A DNA stretch of 22,539 nt from assembly GCA_030586765.1 (NCBI GenBank), contig JAUQZZ010000012.1, positions 1-22,539 of the forward strand, in the 5' to 3' direction. This stretch comes from Candidatus Brocadiales bacterium. Lineage in GTDB: Bacteria > Planctomycetota > Brocadiia > Brocadiales > Bathyanammoxibiaceae. Position 1 is the first letter of the stretch. Each line of letters opens with the position of its first letter. Below the pieces are notes generated by a model, which was given only the letters and a program-made list of their open reading frames with translations, was not told the origin of the DNA and made no database searches. This document shows positions 21,147 to 22,539 of this stretch, piece after piece. The position numbers and the translations under genes were made by a program.

Positions 21147-22472
21147 ATGAAAACCCAGTTAGAAAGGGCCCGGGTAGGGGAAATTACCCCTCAGATGGAG
21201 GAAGCAGCCCGATACGATGACGTCTGCCCTGAGTTTATACGTGAGGGTGTGGCCAAGGGTAACATAGTCCTTTACGGCAATCCCCACAGGACCTCAAGAG
21301 TGGTAGGCATAGGCAAAGGCCTCCGCACCAAGGTAAATGCCAGTATCGGCACCTCCCCCGACATTGTAGATATAGACATGGAGGTGGAGAAGGCCAGGAC
21401 AGCCGAGAAATACGGGGCTGATACCCTGATGGAACTCTCCACAGGAGGAGACCTGAGAGAGATAAGAAAGAGGGTACTAGAGTCCATAAGCCTCACCGTA
21501 GGCACAGTGCCCCTGTATCAAGCCGCTATAGAGACCACCAGGAAGAAAGGCTCCGTGGTCGACATGGACCCTGAGTTTCTCTTTGACATCATTGAGGAGC
21601 AGGCCCAGGAGGGCATAGGCTTTATGGCCATCCACTGCGGGGTAAACCTATTGGTGCTGGAAAGGCTCAAAAAACAGGGATACCGCTTTGGTGGTCTGGT
21701 AAGCCGAGGCGGCGCCTTCCTTACCGCATGGATAGAACACAACAAGAAAGAGAATCCCCTTTATGAGCAGATAGACCGCCTTGTGGACATAATGAAGAGG
21801 CACGATGTGATACTGAGCCTGGGTAACGGGCTGAGGGCCGGGGCCATTCATGATTCTACAGACAGGGCCCAGATTCAGGAGCTTATTATAAACTGTGAGA
21901 TAGCCGAATACGCCCAATCAAGGGGTGTCCAGACCATAGTAGAGGGTCCGGGTCATATACCCATAGACGAGATAGAGGCAAACGTAATCCTGCAGAAGAG
22001 ACTCAGTAATAACGCCCCCTTTTATATGCTAGGGCCCATTACTACGGACATAGCCCCTGGCTATGACCACATCTCTGCAGCCATAGGTGCGGCCTTATCC
22101 TCTATGCATGGGGCAGATTTTATATGCTACGTGACACCTCCAGAGCACCTGGCCCTCCCCACGGTGGAAGACGTCAGGGAAGGGGTAATGGCCGCCAGGG
22201 TCGCCGTCCACGTAGGCGACATGGTAAAGCTCAAGGACAAGGTAAAAGATGCCGATATGAAGATGTCTATAGCCAGGAGGGACCTGGACTGGGAGACACA
22301 ATACTCCACGGCAATCTCCGAAGAAAGGGCCAGAGAGATTCGCAAGAGCCGCCCTCCTATGGATGGCGACACCTGCACCATGTGCGGCAAGCTATGCTCC
22401 CTCAAGACTGTCAGGGGCTACTACCAAAGCTACCTGGAAAAGAGCAGGAAAAAGAGTGTGGCCGCCCTATAG
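21147..22472 (+). CDS. thiC: Phosphomethylpyrimidine synthase ThiC (short form)
   Basis: ThiC rearranges aminoimidazole ribotide to the HMP-phosphate half of thiamin using SAM and a [4Fe-4S] cluster. Family blocks include NASIGTSPDIVDIDMEVEKA, GADTLMELSTGGDL, FMAIHCGVNLL, LVSRGGAFL, VEGPGHIPIDEI and MLGPITTDIAPGYDHI. The cluster motif near the end reads C410-X2-C413-X3-C417, one residue shorter than the CX2CX4C usually cited. At 441 residues it is the short ThiC type lacking the N-terminal extension. A benzimidazole-forming paralogue (BzaF type) is the main alternative and cannot be excluded by eye. No TPP riboswitch fits in the 43-bp gap upstream; expression is probably from the promoter at 19806. 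Confidence 0.92.
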   Translation: MKTQLERARVGEITPQMEEAARYDDVCPEFIREGVAKGNIVLYGNPHRTSRVVGIGKGLRTKVNASIGTSPDIVDIDMEVEKARTAEKYGADTLMELSTGGDLREIRKRVLESISLTVGTVPLYQAAIETTRKKGSVVDMDPEFLFDIIEEQAQEGIGFMAIHCGVNLLVLERLKKQGYRFGGLVSRGGAFLTAWIEHNKKENPLYEQIDRLVDIMKRHDVILSLGNGLRAGAIHDSTDRAQIQELIINCEIAEYAQSRGVQTIVEGPGHIPIDEIEANVILQKRLSNNAPFYMLGPITTDIAPGYDHISAAIGAALSSMHGADFICYVTPPEHLALPTVEDVREGVMAARVAVHVGDMVKLKDKVKDADMKMSIARRDLDWETQYSTAISEERAREIRKSRPPMDGDTCTMCGKLCSLKTVRGYYQSYLEKSRKKSVAAL

Positions 22473-22488
22473 CCCCTATGGATAAAAA

Positions 22489-22539
22489 ATGCAAAAATCT
22501 GCCCCTGTCATCCTCCTCGAACATCCACGGCCTCAGAAC
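22489..22539 (+). CDS. Possible start of a further gene, cut by the window end
   Basis: An ATG opens MQKSAPVILLEHPRPQN with no stop before the window ends. The strand-like VILLEHPRP suggests a real N terminus rather than noise, but no ribosome binding site is clear (GGAT, 7 nt upstream, is weak). Another ATG at 22478 in a different frame is also open. The family is not recognisable from 17 residues. Confidence 0.3.
   Translation, partial: MQKSAPVILLEHPRPQN

Noticed and set aside
22478..22539. Open frame starting MDKKCKNLPLSSSS at the window end
   Set aside because: It has no ribosome binding site and low-complexity content; the overlapping frame from 22489 looks more like a protein N terminus.

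Overview
The window looks like a piece of a bacterial chromosome from an anaerobic or microaerophilic organism with GC near the middle of the range. Arg is often AGG/AGA and Ile is often ATA. The futalosine menaquinone genes (mqnA, mqnC), an Rnf complex with a multi-cluster RnfB, an NnrS-like membrane protein, an exported superoxide reductase and a secreted HEAT/TPR protein together recall Planctomycetota of the anammox (Brocadiales) type. That placement is inference from gene content only; there is no rRNA gene here to settle it.

Bases 1-3700 are an accessory, repeat-rich block. They hold a single-domain GIY-YIG nuclease bracketed by copies of a 25-bp repeat, an overlapping nucleotidyltransferase/HEPN pair of toxin-antitoxin type, a GNAT acetyltransferase coupled by an ATGA overlap to a complete topoisomerase VI A subunit, and a lone HicB-like protein. 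The gaps at 1229-1593 and 3117-3290 are filled with short palindromes. Two of these are composite: a 10-bp outer inverted repeat encloses two hairpins. A third is a REP-like hairpin followed directly by the first eight codons of what looks like a REP-associated transposase (RAYT) gene.

Bases 3700-22539 are mostly housekeeping. On the minus strand mqnA, mqnC and a PII gene with a shortened C terminus form a probable operon. The divergent plus-strand unit carries a secreted HEAT/TPR protein, trkA and trkH (potassium uptake). A DUF1858 / NnrS-like / DUF1858 fusion lies tail to tail with trkH. The minus-strand run larC-rnfE-rnfA-rnfB-rsmE holds only half of an Rnf operon: rnfC, rnfD and rnfG are not here. 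nadD follows divergently from larC and is tail to tail with a sugar-isomerase-like TIM barrel gene, which lies downstream of rplM-rpsI. A 47-residue zinc-ribbon gene lies just upstream of rplM. A plus-strand unit then carries a nuclease-fold (SNase-like) exported protein with most catalytic residues changed, a Tat-exported superoxide reductase and thiC.

Several promoters read clearly as TTGACx-N16/17/18-TAnnnT. Two of them (nadD and the DUF1858/NnrS gene) place the -10 box exactly 7 nt before the start codon with no Shine-Dalgarno sequence, which predicts leaderless mRNAs. Dispersed repeats provide the last codons and stop of at least two genes (the GIY-YIG gene and rsmE). No rRNA, tRNA or CRISPR array was seen.
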